Notes: generated by a model not told the origin, from the sequence alone. Positions 43,691 through 56,800 are shown, numbered from the stretch's first letter. The stretch: 64,000 nucleotides of DNA from Stachybotrys elegans (GCA_020746835.1 JAGPNK010000006.1:124001-188000), one strand, 5' to 3'. Made by a program: numbers and translations.

Positions 43691-46600
43691 GATAGGCGAG
43701 CGCTTGGCAGCAGCGCGCGGTAGCTGTTGATGGTGACTGCGGGCGGCGGGAGGTGATGTGTGGCAATGGCAAGAATCTTGAAATTCTCACGATTGTGTGA
43801 AGAAAGGGTAGAGGTGGGAGAAGGTGGGTGAATGGAAGGAACAGGCCGCCGAGTGGAAGCAGGTGCAAAGCAGCGAGCAGCAGTGCACAGCGATAAGCCA
43901 AGCCAAAGCTTCGTCAATTGAAGGACTAGCTATCGAAGCGTGCTTATCAGTCCTGCAAGGGAGGAAGTTGAGGGCAGATCCGAGGACAACTTCCAGCACG
44001 CTCAGAAATTACAAGAGGAGGATGGGAGGGTTTTATAAGAAGAACAGCACAGATCATGCAGCCAACCTAATTGAGGTAGAAGCGAACACAGAGAAGCAGA
44101 GCAAGCAGAGCAGCAGAGCAGCAGGTACCTGCCGTCTCCGTCGTTAGTACGCAGAGCAAGCAAAGACATGCTAACCCGAGCAAGGGCCATGTTGCCATCT
44201 GACAGAGGGCGGAATAATAACACTCTGCTGGGTCCCTTGGTCCGGGCCGAACATGTCCAATGGGGGGGAGCAGGCATCTGGGGATGGAGGGGATGGGTCG
44301 TTCAGGATAGGACAAGGGTAAGGTCGGTAAGGATGCGGATGGGTGGAGGGAGGGATGAATGATGGGTGGTGGATGGGTGGATGGGTGGAGGGCGAGGACG
44401 ACGAGGATGATCACAGGCGTCCTTGACTTGCCATGGGCCAATGGCGGGCGGAGGAGCCTGGGAGCGCCACAATACAAGCAAGACAGGCATAACAAGCCCT
44501 GAGCACCAAGATCACCAAGCAACGTTGGCACGAAGCTTGTTGTATGGGGGGGATGGATTTTTGCTCGGCTCTGCCACGCGGCAGTCTTGGCTGCCAGTAC
44601 TCGGTGCCCTGTACGTATATACGTAGAACAGGTAATGAACAACCCCTCGGGGGTGCCAATGGGCTGCCTCCCTCTGGGCCAGGTTTCCGGGTTCCTGTGC
44701 TCACAATGACACAACATACCGTCCTCTCGCCTTGTTGTTCCAAGGGCAATACTGGCACCTGCCCAAAACTTAGGGTACCGTGAACCTTGGGTAGGTACCT
44801 GTACTGTGGTAGGGCCGCTAGTCCAGCCAAAGTGCTTCTCCTCACGGCGTGCCGTTCCTTCCTTCTCCCTTCCATTTTCCCCCTGTCCCCTTCTCCTCCA
44901 AGCTGCCTTATCTCTCGCCCGCCTGCATGTAACCCTTCTGCTTTTCCCCTCTTCTACCCCTCTGTTTTTGTCTGTTTTCTACCATTCATCACGATTCTCT
45001 CGTTATGTCGCTCAACAATCTCCATTTCTGTTGGCTCTTTCCTTGTCCGAATTATTTGTATTATGTCTGCCTGGGCGCCATCACCCCGCATTGGTCTCCA
45101 TGGCTCCCCCTTGACAGGTCGATCCAATTCAAGAATAGTGCGCTGCTCCTCCCCCAAGTCCCCCTCTGTTTCCCCATACTTTTTCATTCCTTTTTTTTTC
45201 TTTTTCTTTGTACCCCAATTTCCTCCTCGTCACTGACTCCGCCGCCCGTCCAAGCTACCCACCACCCGCTCAAACTCCACGCTCAAGCTCACGTATGCAA
45301 ATGGCTAGCACGGATCTTGTTTCTGTTAAGCTTGATCCGTCAAGCCACTCTCGACAACCGACGCACCGCTGAGCCGTGGCTTGCTATGCAAAGCTTTCTG
45401 CCCCAGGGGCTGCCCATGATTCGTGTTGCCTGGACGTCCACGACATGGCATGCCCCCGTCTGCACCTCCTATCCGCCACCCGGCTAGCCGTCCGTCCCAC
45501 TACTCGAGGCATTATGCACCGAATTCTGCATCTGCAGGTGACTTGGTGCCCGCTCGTCTGTTCTCTCCTCTGCACCCAACACTTCCGCGTACAGCCATGC
45601 GGCGCCCATGCGTCCACTTCTCATCTTCTCCACCTTGGCCATCAGACGGCGTAGGGATGCACGAGGAGCTCCTCAACAATTACAGGGCTCACCTTGAGGG
45701 TGTGCTGCTCTCAGATTTCACTGGAAGTCTCTTCTCGCTAAGGAGTCGGCCATTACCTCTTCAGCCCTTCCCAAAGGTCCGAAAGGCCCTGTGTAGGTAA
45801 GATAATATAACATTATAGCATCAGCTCACCATCAGTTCAGCTTTCGTTAATCTCATCGCCCCGGCCTGCGTCCTATGGCGTCCCCTTCGGAATATGGCCC
45901 TCCAGGCCATCGCCATGGCCATCCACGTCCATACACGTCGAGTCTCGCCTCAGCTTTCTGGTCGGGCCCGCTCGCGCTACGCTGTGGTTCTGGCAGCATC
46001 GCATGCTGCAGCCAAGAAACCCAATGTGCCGAAATCTCACTTCCTTCAGATGGCCGGGTACCAAGTCATATGCGTTGCTACTCTACTCCGCACAGCGATT
46101 GATGCCATCATCTTCCACAATCTTTTATGTACCACTCATCAACTTTGCACAGACGCCACCGAGTCAACCAAGCCTGTGCAGCACTCTCCAACCAGCTTCT
46201 ACGGGGCCAGGCTACTCGGGTACCATCTGAGTACCCCGGATCGGTCGACCGGAAGAATCGATTGCACTTTTTGCCTGCTTACTTGTTCCATCCTGACTTC
46301 GCGTGGGATCTGAGGTGGGTGGGCAACAGGCAGGGGGGTAAGCTGGCTCGCTGCCCAGAGACGGACCAGACTAATCCAGCCCACGACTAGGACCTGATGC
46401 TTGTTCGCTCTTAGCTACAACACCTAGCAGGGGTGCGATAATAGCCAAGGACGAGGCTGCAGGGGTGTCGGTTTTGTTCCACCTCATTGACAAATATGCC
46501 AATCTGGGAGGCACTCAAGTTCATTCGATTGGTGCGGCCAAGCGTCGCATTGCAGACATGCAGTACAACGCAACCTTCCGTTCAAGGGACTCTTGGCTAG

Positions 46601-46906
46601 CGCTCACTCGCAATATCGGAGACGGAGAGACAAATCATGGGTAATCCTAGCGTAAGAATGGCTCGCAAACGGCACGATCTGACTACGTAGTAGATACACC
46701 ATCTTATGCTTCGCCACCGGGTTGCTTTCCTTGGCCAACGGACCAAGAGTAATAGATACGAGATGTCTCACTAGCCTGAGACCAACTCCATCTATCCTGC
46801 TCAGGCCCGCTTCCCCAGAACGCGGGGAGACTCTAATGGTCTTCTGCCTCCTCCGTTTTCTCCTCAGTTCCTTGCCTCTAATCTCACCTTCCCCTGTCAT
46901 CCAGCC
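43691..46906. other. Long gene desert, pyrimidine- and GATGG-rich
   Basis: No supported gene in 3.2 kb. It contains the permease promoter, a GGATGGGT-type low-complexity stretch at about 44335-44400, and long CT-rich runs at about 44850-45240. At 46375-46644 there is a 90-codon open frame lacking an ATG (AAGVSVLFHLIDKYANLGG within it) that could be an isolated exon. Confidence 0.5.
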
Positions 46907-47697
46907 CTAACCCATCCACCACCCAACCATCCGTAATAGCGCCGGCATTGGGCTCGCAATGCCAGGTAGCCAGACGCCACACTTCATCCGCCTTCTGCGG
47001 CAGTTTCGTATCCAGCTGCAAGTCTTTCTAATTCGAGGCAGCTTTGCAGAAACGGAAGCGAGACGTCGCGAAAGCACCGTCTCTACGGTAGCGACCTTGC
47101 CTTGCAGGATGCGACATAAATCGGTGCGGAACTTGTGTTCGGCGGCGGGATGACCCTCCGATGAGCCCGACTGGCTGACGTTCGGACAGTAATAGCTGGC
47201 CATGGTCACGGGCTCTTGGTGCAGCCCGGGTTTGCGGTAGTAAATACGTAGGCCGCGCAGGGGTCGCAACGACTGCCTCATATCTTCCCACGGAATAATT
47301 GCCACATTGGGCCTCCATTCACCCGGATCCAGGGCTTCTTGGTGTCGATCTAGATAGCGATGCCAGAGTGGACATAGCCAAGGCGCGCGCGCTCCCCACG
47401 GCTATGCACTACCACCCATCAAGGTGACAGTGAAGCAACCATGGAGCCCACGCGTACATGCAGTACATGGAATGGCCTGGGACTGATCAAGAAACACTTC
47501 TGTTGAGACCTTGGTCCACAGCACATGTCCCGTGGCAGATGTGCACAAGCCATGCAGTACCACTCGAGCAGCCGCCCCGTCAGATCTGCACAGAGAGAAA
47601 GGAAGCTGTCAATTGTCGGCATCGTCTTTCCGGCGCGGCATGATGATAAGGCTTTCGCTGCGATCTTGTTCCACCTTCTGGGGGCCTTGGGACTCAT
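46907..47697 (-). CDS. Putative spliced gene of unknown function
   Basis: Two exon-like frames on the minus strand join in phase 0 across a credible 56-nt intron (47457-47402; GTACGC donor, GCATAG acceptor). The upstream block (47697-47458) ends RPFHVLH and contains WYCMACAHLPRDMC, a Cys-rich motif. The downstream block (47401-46907) continues PWLCPLWHRYLDRHQ and NVAIIPWEDMRQSLRPLRG. A strong acceptor (pyrimidine tract plus GTGCAG at about 47586) suggests a further upstream intron whose donor I could not place. The Cys/His-rich core could be a zinc-binding domain like those in fungal F-box-associated proteins, but no family is certain. It may also be a decayed gene. The true 5' end is not determined. 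Confidence 0.35.
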
Positions 47698-49273
47698 CTG
47701 GACCTCTTCGCACTGCGTCTCAGGGCAAAGGTCCCCGACAAGCCCGGTCGGTTGTTTAGCCCTGGTCTAGAGGCCGCCCAGGGTCTCTTTCATACTAACG
47801 TCTTGGGTATAGTAGTTTCGACCATGTACAGTATGTTTCCGAATGCCAAGCGCGGCGAAGCCACGTTGTGAGGGGAGATTGTCCGCCGCCTAGGGACGGC
47901 GACTGCTCCACGATATGACGCCAGCCGGGGCCCTAGAGCTTCCCTGCGTCTTTGGAGATTTCACCCGGCAGCTTAACCGCCAGATTTCCCATGTCTCCTG
48001 CTGTTTGCCCTTTGACCGGCTAATTAGGGTCTTGTTCGCACACGGAATGTGCGGCTGAAGGCCATGTCTGACCTGCATGTAGGGTCCCGAGAAAAGAAGC
48101 TTTTCATCGTCCGATTCTATGTTACTTCTCGTCGGCTTGTTTCCGGAGTCAAGGGTGTCCTGAAGCATTGGGGAACACGCCGTGTCCAAACGGTCACATG
48201 CAGCAAGGCGACGGTAAACCTGTCGAGTCAGGACATCAGCATTCTCGGCACTAGGTGACCAGAGCGAGCGGACAGCCTGCTCCACCCATAGCATGATGTG
48301 ACACATTGTGATTGACAATACAAATATTAATGATGGCACGGACGAATGTTATGCTGCGTTGCGAAAGTTCCTCTCGTGCTACGACGTGAAATCACTCTGT
48401 GGTCACGCACAACGTCCTATGGTTGAACCAAGACAGAGACTGGCCATGCCGCTTCCCGGGCTGAATGCACTCGGAAGCTAGACGACTGCCACCATGAGGC
48501 AAAGTGTCGGAAGTCACTATCGTATCCAGCAGGTTTTAGAGCGCGATGGATCATGTCTCACCGTCAGCCGGCAATTGCTCCCAGTGGAATATCGCACAGG
48601 CTCGGGTTGGCGGCGAATACGAGTAGCTCTGGACCTCTGTCTCACCAGGGCGTTCTGCCGTGCACAGTATACGAGAGGATCTGGCCAATGTACTGGCTGC
48701 AAGCCAAGAAGCCCAAAGGTAGGACCTGTGGCAATTGATCGATGCAGCAGCTGTCCTTGGCTGTTGGAAATGTCTCGGTACTAGGTATGGGAGGCTGCGG
48801 GCGACCGGAGCTTTGAGCCCTGCGCTATCAAATGGAGAGACACGGGGACTCGGCTGCTTTGACGACTCTCGCAGTGCGACAGGCAATATATCATCGCTGT
48901 TTGTCGCATTCCACAGCTTGCGCTGGGTTTGAAGACTGCGATATGCATTCTCGCAGCGACACCAACGCACGGCAAAGGTATCGCCATCTGCCGTTTAGGT
49001 AAACTGCCTCCTATCCGAGGAGGTCATTCTCTTTGCACTAACTTGGGGTGTTCTGAGCATGCTTTGATGGCAAATGTCATGTTTGCATGTGGTCGGCGTG
49101 GTCAGTTCAACATGTTTGGTCGATTAAAAAGTACCAGAGCTCAGGAGTTTGTCGCGACATCATTTACACCACAGTCCTATATCCAACCACCTCCATCCTC
49201 ATTACGATAACATTATAAACAAAGAATATTACCTCTCGCCGTCTATAAAAGCAACCGTGACCCCCTCCAGGTC
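47698..49273. other. Intergenic, no supported gene
   Basis: The region may include missing 5' exons of the putative gene ending at 46907. A 149-codon minus frame at 47890-48339 has no recognisable features. Confidence 0.5.
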
Positions 49274-51105
49274 TCAAAAGTTCAGCTCAAGCGGGACCCA
49301 GAAAATGCTACTCCTATACGCCCCGATCCGACCTGGTTCCCCCAGCTGCAGAAAGGGCGCCATGTTCGGGAACTGGAATTGCGTGGCTCCAAAAGCCGAG
49401 CAGTCTATTCTGGGCCCCGATATGGAGCACACGTCGGCCTGCCAGTTCAAAAAGTTGGCGATCTGCGCGTCCTCGATGCTGGCGTAGAAGTATTGCGTGT
49501 GGAAGGACGCGCCGCCGTCGGATACTATGGCTGTCAGAGCCCTGTCGTAGGTGGACAGCGTGCAGTCCGAGTTTAGCATGAAGATCCATGCGTTGGACAC
49601 GTCTTCCACGTCGAAGATGGTCACGTAGCCGTTATTCATGCCTTCCTCGAGCCGCGCGTACATGCCGTCTGTCGGGGCATCCCCGGCGAAGGCTTGCAGC
49701 CAGAAGAAACCGATATCGTTGGCGCATGGCGGAGCGGAAGTTGTCGTTTGTGAGGAGGAAGTCGTCGTGGTGCTGCTGGTCTGCTCGCAGTTAGCTGGAT
49801 GTTTGCCAGTCTCGTCCTGTTTCTCAAACGTACCTCGGTGGTTGTGCCTGTTGCCGAGTCCTCAGGGGAAACCGTCACGATTTCTGTAGAGGAGTCTTCT
49901 ACCGACACCCAAGCCAAGACGTTCCCCGCCACAACCGTCGTCACAACGTCAGAACCGCTATCTGTAAACACCACAGTGCTTGACACGAGCTGCGTTACAG
50001 CCGCCGTCTCATCAGAACTCGGCGTCGCTGGCGCCATCACCATGTCAATGATGATACCGCTGGCAACTTCCTCCAGGTTCCCAGCAGCAGGAGCCGACGA
50101 TGGCGCCGCCAATATCCTCTCCGGATAAGGATACGTCACCACGTTGGCAGCGTTGGCAGCCACGGGAGCATTCGCAACGCTGGGGACCACGGGCTTCTTA
50201 GCAATGCTGGGGGTCGCGGGCTTCTTCGGCGACTCTGTCTTGCGAGAGTAGGCGGGCGGTACGTAGTTCGCGCCTGGGATATTCTTCCTCTGGCTTGCTG
50301 CGGTGGCTACTTGGCTCGTCTCCGCGTAGCTCAGTATCTCGGTGGCGGTCGAGGGGACGAGTTTCTCATCGCTGTTGATCTTGCTGGAGTCTTCTTTGTG
50401 TTTTGGATTGTTCTTCTTTTTGTCAGTATACTTGGACTTCTCGCTGACCTCCAACTCGTCAAAGTCCAACTCATCAAAACCCAGTTCGTCAAAGCCCAGG
50501 TCATCATAGTACAGGCCATCGCATCCCGAGTCGCAAGCCAGTTCGTCAAACTCCAGGTCCTCAAGATCGAAGTCTTCAAACGAAATACCGTCAACAGGAC
50601 CCTTGTGACCAAACTTCTTCTTCTCGCCCCCCTTCTTATACTCAGCACCTCCAGGTGCGTACTCTTGTTCGGCGAAAGCTTCTCCAGCCTCAATCTCCTT
50701 GCTGTATCCGGCAGGCTTGTTTTTGCCCCCTTCCTGCTTGCCATTGTAAAGGCCCAACTTGTCCACCAAATCGCCTTCCTCCGCCGCAGTCTCCTCGTCG
50801 CAGTCGGCTGAAGCAGTACTGTTCCCCCCTTGATCGGCGCCGAGCCAGGGGTAAAGGGAGCGCCCATCGTCCTCATAATCGATATCGACCCAGTACCAGT
50901 TACAGCTGCAGCAACTGGCGCACTCGTCCGCATCCTCCTCCCCGGAGCCGCCCAGCGTGGAATAGTCGTTGACTATGGTATCAACAGCGTTCGGCTTCCC
51001 CTTCAACTCGTCAGCGGCCTCCTCCAGTGCGGCATCTTCCAGAGGTGAAGCCGCCGCCGAGAAGACGAGCAATGCAGATACGAGGCATACCACCCTGCAA
51101 CCCAT
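49274..51105 (-). CDS. Secreted acidic protein with FDEL repeats
   Basis: Two exons (51105-49835 and 49780-49274), phase 0 around a ~53-nt intron, give about 592 aa. A signal peptide covers residues 1-20. A Cys-rich patch (CASCCSCNWYW, about 62-72) follows in an acidic domain. Residues 176-220 carry reiterated acidic-hydrophobic pentapeptides (GFDELGFDELDFDEL). A Lys-rich stretch, a Ser/Thr/Ala-rich low-complexity linker (330-450) and a C-terminal ~140-residue globular region come next. That region has paired cysteines (PPCANDIGFFWLQAFAG, NSDCTLSTYD, DVCSISG, IDCSAFG). There is no GPI-anchor tail. The architecture is like a fungal surface or matrix protein. Regular acidic repeats could bind metal ions or mineral surfaces. 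No known family covers the whole protein. Confidence 0.75.
50446..50580 (-). repeat. Acidic FDEL/FDLEDLEFDEL repeat region
   Basis: In-frame reiterations encode E/D-F-D-x-[LE] units. The clearest are three consecutive xFDEL pentapeptides (GFDEL, GFDEL, DFDEL), preceded by looser FEDFDLEDLEFDEL copies. The DNA repeats a 15-bp unit on the opposite strand. Confidence 0.75.
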
Positions 51106-51845
51106 GGCGTATATGAAGTGAAATGAGCGACAAGAAGTGGGAGATGGAGAGAACAGTGAGCTCGGGGGATATCATCCGTCAGATGTCCATGCTTATACAG
51201 TATCAAGGGCACGATGCTTCATTCCAGCCTCCGCAGGTCCCATAACATAAACATGCGGCCCGTCGCGTGCCTGTTTACGCTGCGAGGTAACGATTCTGGA
51301 GTGAGCCGTGTCGCAAAATCATAAGACATTCCTCAGCCCAGGCGTTCCTACTTTGCCGTCGTGTGGGAGGAGGCATATGGGGTAATCTTTTTGACGAATT
51401 GTGTATTCTGTGTATGTAAACAGGCTTGCTGAAGAATGAGGGATAAACTACTTTTGGTTTCTGAAGCATAAGCTAGGAATTCACTTCCCTCATAATAATT
51501 TCCCCCTTGGATGATCATGGGGGCCATTGGTATTCACGATGCACAAACGCACATGACGAGGGCTTTGGTGCTATTACCTCCCCATCCCCAATATAAACAA
51601 TTTAAAGCATCGAAAATGTAAATAACCATAATAGATACAAGCATTCACATTTCCTTGTGCCCTCGAAATGATGTAGTCATGCAATGCCGAGCCGTCGTTA
51701 TCGTACTCCAGGGTAGCCACCCAGCCTAGTACTACTAGTCACGCAATCAACACCACATCTCACTCATCACGACATCTCTCCCTCTCTCACCCCAACCCAT
51801 CCCTCACCGCCCACACAACAATGAGGCATCACAACCCATAACAAA
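51106..51845. other. Divergent intergenic region, FDEL protein / amino-acid permease
   Basis: These 740 bp hold both promoters. A TATA element at 51192-51198 (minus) lies about 90 bp before the FDEL-protein start. The last 130 bp before 51846 are C/A-rich leader of the permease. Confidence 0.55.
51192..51198 (-). promoter_or_regulatory. TATA box of the FDEL-repeat protein
   Basis: TATAAGC on the minus strand about 90 bp upstream of the start at 51105. Confidence 0.4.
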
Positions 51846-53542
51846 ATGACCCAAACTCTCCCCCAAGGGGAGTCCTCCCCCCTCCTCCGCCCTTCCTCCT
51901 CCTCCTCCTCCGACGATGCCTCCCTCACCGAGCACCACACGCTCAAACGCGGCCTCTCCCAGCGCCACCTCTCCATGCTAGGCATCGCCGGCGCCATCGG
52001 CACAGGTCTCTTCCTCGGCCTCGGCACCGCCGTCCAGCACGCGGGGCCCCTCGGCGCCCTCCTCGCCTACGCGACCGTCAGCCTCGTCGTCTGCGCCGTC
52101 CAGCTCGCCCTCGGCGAGGTCGCCGCCCTGCTCCCCCTCACGGGCTCCTTTGTCCGCCACGCCGAGATGCTCACCGACCCGGCCCTGGGCTTCGCCGTCG
52201 GCTGGAACCTCGTCTACGGCGCCGCCCTCAGCGTCCCCTCCGAGATTGCCGCCATATGCGTCCTCCTGCGCTTCTGGACCGATGTCAGCCCCGTCTTCTT
52301 CATCGTGGCCTTCATCCTCCTCACCTCCACCGTCGGCTTCGCCTTTGTGCGAGTCTTTGGCGAGATTGAGTACTTCTTCGCCCTGCTCAAGATCATGCTC
52401 GTCGTTTTCCTCGTCATCTTGGGCCTCGTCATTGACTTTGGCCTCGTCCCCGGAACCCCGCCCCTCTGGTTCACCTACTGGAGCCACCCTGGTCCCTTTG
52501 TCGAGTACATCGCCTCCGGGTCGCTCGGCTACTTCCTTGGCTATTGGAAGGTCATGACGGGCGCCGTATTCTCCTTTGCGGGCGTCGAGTCCATCGCAAT
52601 GGCCGCCGCCGAGACGCAGAACCCCCGCGTGGCCATCCCCGCGGCTTGCAAGCGTGTCTTTATCCGCATCGTAGTTTTCTACATGCTGGCGATTCTCGTC
52701 GTCGGCATGCTCGTGGCCAGCGATGACCCACGCCTCGACGACGCCTCCGGATCCGTCGCCCAGAGCCCCTTTGTAATCGCCGCCTCAGCAGCAGGTATCC
52801 CCGCGATTGCGTCCATCGTCAACGCCGTAGTCATCACGTCGGCCTGGTCGGCCTCCAACCAGAGTCTTCTCGCGGGAACCCGTGTCCTCTATGGCCTCGC
52901 TCTCAAGGGCCAGGCGCCGCGCATCTTTCTGCGCACCACCAGCTGGGGCACGCCGTACATGTGCGTGCTGCTCTACGTTGCAATCATGCTGCTCAGCTTC
53001 ATGAGCCTCTCGAGCGGTGCCTTTACCGTGTTCTGGTGGCTCGTTCAGCTGACCGCGGCCGGCGTCTTGGTCTCGTGGTCCGTCATCTTGCTAAACCACA
53101 TCCGCCTCAGGATGGCCATGCAAGTACAAGGAATCCCTGCTTCAAGGCTACCGTGGCACAACAGCTGGACTCGTACGCATCACTTTTCTACCCATCCAAG
53201 GATGCAAAGCTAACTCATGTCTGTCTATAGCCTACAGCTCAGTCCTTGGACTGTGCATGTGTATTCTGATTCTCTTCACGAGCGGTTTCACTGTTTTCAC
53301 AGAAGGAAATTGGAATGCGAGCGACTTTGTATCCTCATACTTGTGAGTCCTGAGCAACTTACCCGAGTCCACCGCAGTTGCTTACCATTCTGCCGCACAG
53401 AGATATACCCATCGTCGTGGTGGCGTATTTGGCTTGGAAATATATACGCAAGACTAGAATTGTGCCTCTGGATAAGATCCCGCTCCACGAAGCCTTTGAA
53501 CAGGCCGAGCAGCAAGAACAGGCTCACGCCCATCTCCAATAG
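51846..53542 (+). CDS. Amino-acid permease, YAT family (APC superfamily)
   Basis: Three exons (51846-53172, 53231-53342, 53401-53542) give 526 aa. A Ser-rich head precedes KRGLSQRHLSMLGIAGAIGTG, the classical first-helix signature of the yeast amino-acid transporter family. LGLGTAVQHAGPLGALLAY follows, and the AGVESIAMAAAETQNPR motif lies after TM6. Twelve membrane helices fit the length. The family are H+-coupled importers of amino acids in the plasma membrane; specificity is not readable. The third exon completes the last helix and a Gln/Glu/His-rich tail. Exon 1 is exceptionally GC-rich at third positions compared with its neighbours. Joined introns are 58 nt each. Confidence 0.92.
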
Positions 53543-53867
53543 ATAGACCGCCCCGTGTGGCTAAAATGATGAATGATGAATCTCGAACTGGATTAGACCT
53601 TTCCAAACTGGTGTAGATAGAAGTCGATTAATGTAATTTGGTCGTCTAGAGTATGCAGAATGTCCTCGCTCCCGAGCGCCATGCCATGCTGAGCCATCCC
53701 CCTGGCTATCCCATCCTCCCCATGCTTACTTATATATTATGCAAAGAAATCTACATCGGCCCTTGCGCCCCCATAGTATTACAGACTCGTACACGTGCGT
53801 ATCCAGTGGTTCAAGTCTACTGCGGGCATGCTGCCCATTATACCCAAACCATTTCCAAAAAGATACG
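53543..53867. other. Intergenic between convergent genes
   Basis: 325 bp of 3' flank shared by the permease and the large disordered-protein gene. No gene. Confidence 0.6.
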
Positions 53868-56800
53868 TTACTGTGACACGCCCTGCCGCCATTGTTCGAC
53901 TCGGTTCATCGAGCCCGGCATCGGGTACTGAGCACCCTGCTGCAGTGCTGCGCCGCCGTAGGGGCTCATGCCCGAGTAACCTCCCATGTTCATGCCGCCT
54001 CCATACATGGGCTGCTGAGTGGGCATGTTGTATGCGCTGAAGACAGTGCTGGCTCTGTGATTCAGCTGATTCATTCCATAGGCTTGGGTGTGGAGGGCAG
54101 GGTTCGACTGTGCTGTGTGCAGCAAGCCCTGTCCGCCTCCAATGCCGTCGTTGTAGCGGCCACCTCGGAAACCACCCGAGCGTTCGACGGTGGGCGTGAT
54201 GAGGGTGGTAGGCATCTGCTTTCTCATCGCAGCCAGCTTCGCCTCTTGCTCTCTGGCAATGCGATTCTGCTCCTCTACCCGCCGCTTCTCCTCTAGACTG
54301 TGGGGATCCTCGACCTTCTTGGGATGGGCCGAGAGCATATCTGCCAAGCTCAACCGCCGGGTCAGCTTATCCTCCTGTCCTGCTGCTGTCGGGGTTTGGT
54401 GGTTCATCTCCTGCTCTCGAGCTTCTCGCTCAGCCTGCAGCCGGCGTCGTCGCTGGCCGAGTGTCTCCTCCTCACCGTTGACGTTGGGAGTCTTGTTCTC
54501 CTTCCTGCTGGAAGGCTTCTCCGGCTCAAGAGTGTCACCGAATTGGCTGAGAAGTTCGGCGGAGAAGGCGTTGCTAACAGGCCGAACCCGTGAAAGTCGC
54601 CCATCCGCCTCATCCTGAGCTGCCTCCTTGGCAGCCAGACGACGTCTCCTCTCACCTAGTGTCTCGCCCTCAATCTCCTCCTCCGGCGGCTCTTGGATAA
54701 GAGGGGAGCCGGGGCTCAAGGGAGCACCTCCTGCTAGCATAGGCATCGACGCCGAGAAAGCCATCATGCTAGGCCGCTTGGCTACCATCGGCGGTTCGAG
54801 ACCTTGTAGGCGTGCGCGACGATGACTGAGAGGTTCGTTCTCCTCCATCTCGCGTCGCTCCATCAAGCCAATGGGCCGCTCTAGATCGGCCAAGTTCTTT
54901 GCCCCATGAGCCTTGGCGGCAATAATGGCAAGCGGCACGTCCTCATCGTCGGATTCTTCCTGGTTATGCATGCCGTCGGGATCCTCCCACGCCAGGTTGA
55001 CTCGCTTGTTCTTGCGATGCTTGCGCTGGGTTTCAGCGACAGCGTCCATCTCCAGGAGGGTTGAGTGCATTCCGTTGGGGAACGCCTTGGTGATGTGTTG
55101 AGTGCGCTGCTTTTGCTGTTGCTTTCGGATCTGGAGCTCAGCGAGGAGCGTCGTCGGGGCGCCCTGGTACGTGTCTGGGACCTCGTCGCTATCTTCATCC
55201 GACTGGCCTTCTCCTTCGGCGGCATGTGCATCGTTGTCTTGGTCATCGTCGCTGCGTCCGTCAATGCTTCTGCGCTGTGCCTGACCTTCGCCGTCAGAGT
55301 CCTCCCCATGGCGAGGATCCGAGGTCGTAGCACTCTTGTCGGCGCTATTGTAGCTGGTGCTGCGCTTGCCTAGCCCCATAAAGGACGGTTTCTTCTTATG
55401 GCCAGGCATTGCTGCATCAGGAGCAAGAGCAGCCGCGGCACCCTGCGACTTGCGCTTCTTTTCCTTGCCGTAGACTTCGGCGCCCAGTTTGCCAGCAAAG
55501 GTGTGGTCGACAAAGGCGCTGACTGGTGCGTGGGCAGATGCGTCAAGAATGCTGTCAAGCGTGGCCATGGCAGACCCGTCCTTAATTTCAATCTCGGGCG
55601 AGGTGGACGGCAGATCGAAATAGGCACTGGCCCGCAGGTGAGCTGGCAGAGCGTCAAGCTTTGACATTCTGGATTTCCGATTCTCTGGGTCCATCTGAGA
55701 CAGTCGTGGTGGGCGCCTCAGTGTGTCAGACGGTTGTTCTGGTTCAATTTCGTGCTCGGGCTGCATGGCGGGCTCGTCGCCTCGGGTGGATTGGGCATCT
55801 GGATCACGTAGGGGGTCGTACGAAGATAAGGCGGCAAACGAGTCCCGATGGCCAGCGATAGGATCGGGAAGCCACGAGTCCCGTCCTGCCGCAAGCCCGG
55901 CGTTGGATTTCCTATCCGGCATGGCAGAGCTTCTGTTCGCTGCAGGCCGGGGCACGAAACCATTGGCCTCCATCATGGCACCAAGGACCTGAGAGTGTCG
56001 CATGTTTCGCTCTGCCGCCTTTGGCCTGCTCGATAACTTTGGCGGTAGGTTCAACATGGCTGGCACGCGGGCTGGGTAGTACAACATCTGCTGACCGGAT
56101 GCGGGATCGAAGTAGGACTGGGGACGAGCCATGTCAGGGGGCGGAACTCGAGCTTGGGGAAATTCCGACCCTACAGGCTCATGAGGATGCACATCGAAGT
56201 CGACACGGGCGTGAGGATGCGGTTGCGGGTGAGGCGGCTCGTAATAGTCGTCGTCAGGTTCGCAATGAACGCCGTCAAAGTCCTTGAATGCATCTTCGTC
56301 CTGGTCGGAATAATTCTCTGAGTGGGAGCTCCGCGGCCTCTGTTCTGCAGCATGAGAGGCACCCTGCTTCGTCGTCTCTGCGGCAGGGTCGAGAGCGAGG
56401 GGTGTCTTGTCGTGGTCGTCAAGATTCCAGGAGCTCAAGCCCGTACCGGGCAGCTCTAGCTGGTAGGGCTTATCGGCCGAGGTGGCTGCAGGATGGTCCT
56501 CAAGCCGCAATGGAGGAGCGGCGTCGGCCTCATCCAGTACGGTCTGGGTCAAGGAGATGGGTTCCGACTCGGATATCTCGGCGAGAGACATCTTGGCCGA
56601 ACGGACGCTCCTGACCGAGGTCTTTCCCGGGCCATGGCGGGTTATAGTCGGCTCGAGGTCGATATCGGGTCGGCCGGTCGAAGTCTTGGAACCTGCCCGG
56701 AGGCGGCCGGTGAGGGAGTGGTTAGGCGACATGACGTATGCAGCGGGAGAATAGCCGCCTTGGCGAGCGGCGGTGTTGGTGGCGACGATGGAAGAGGAGT

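Noticed and set aside
47890..48339. 149-codon minus-strand frame
   Set aside because: No domain or splice signal; its link to the putative gene at 46907-47697 could not be established.
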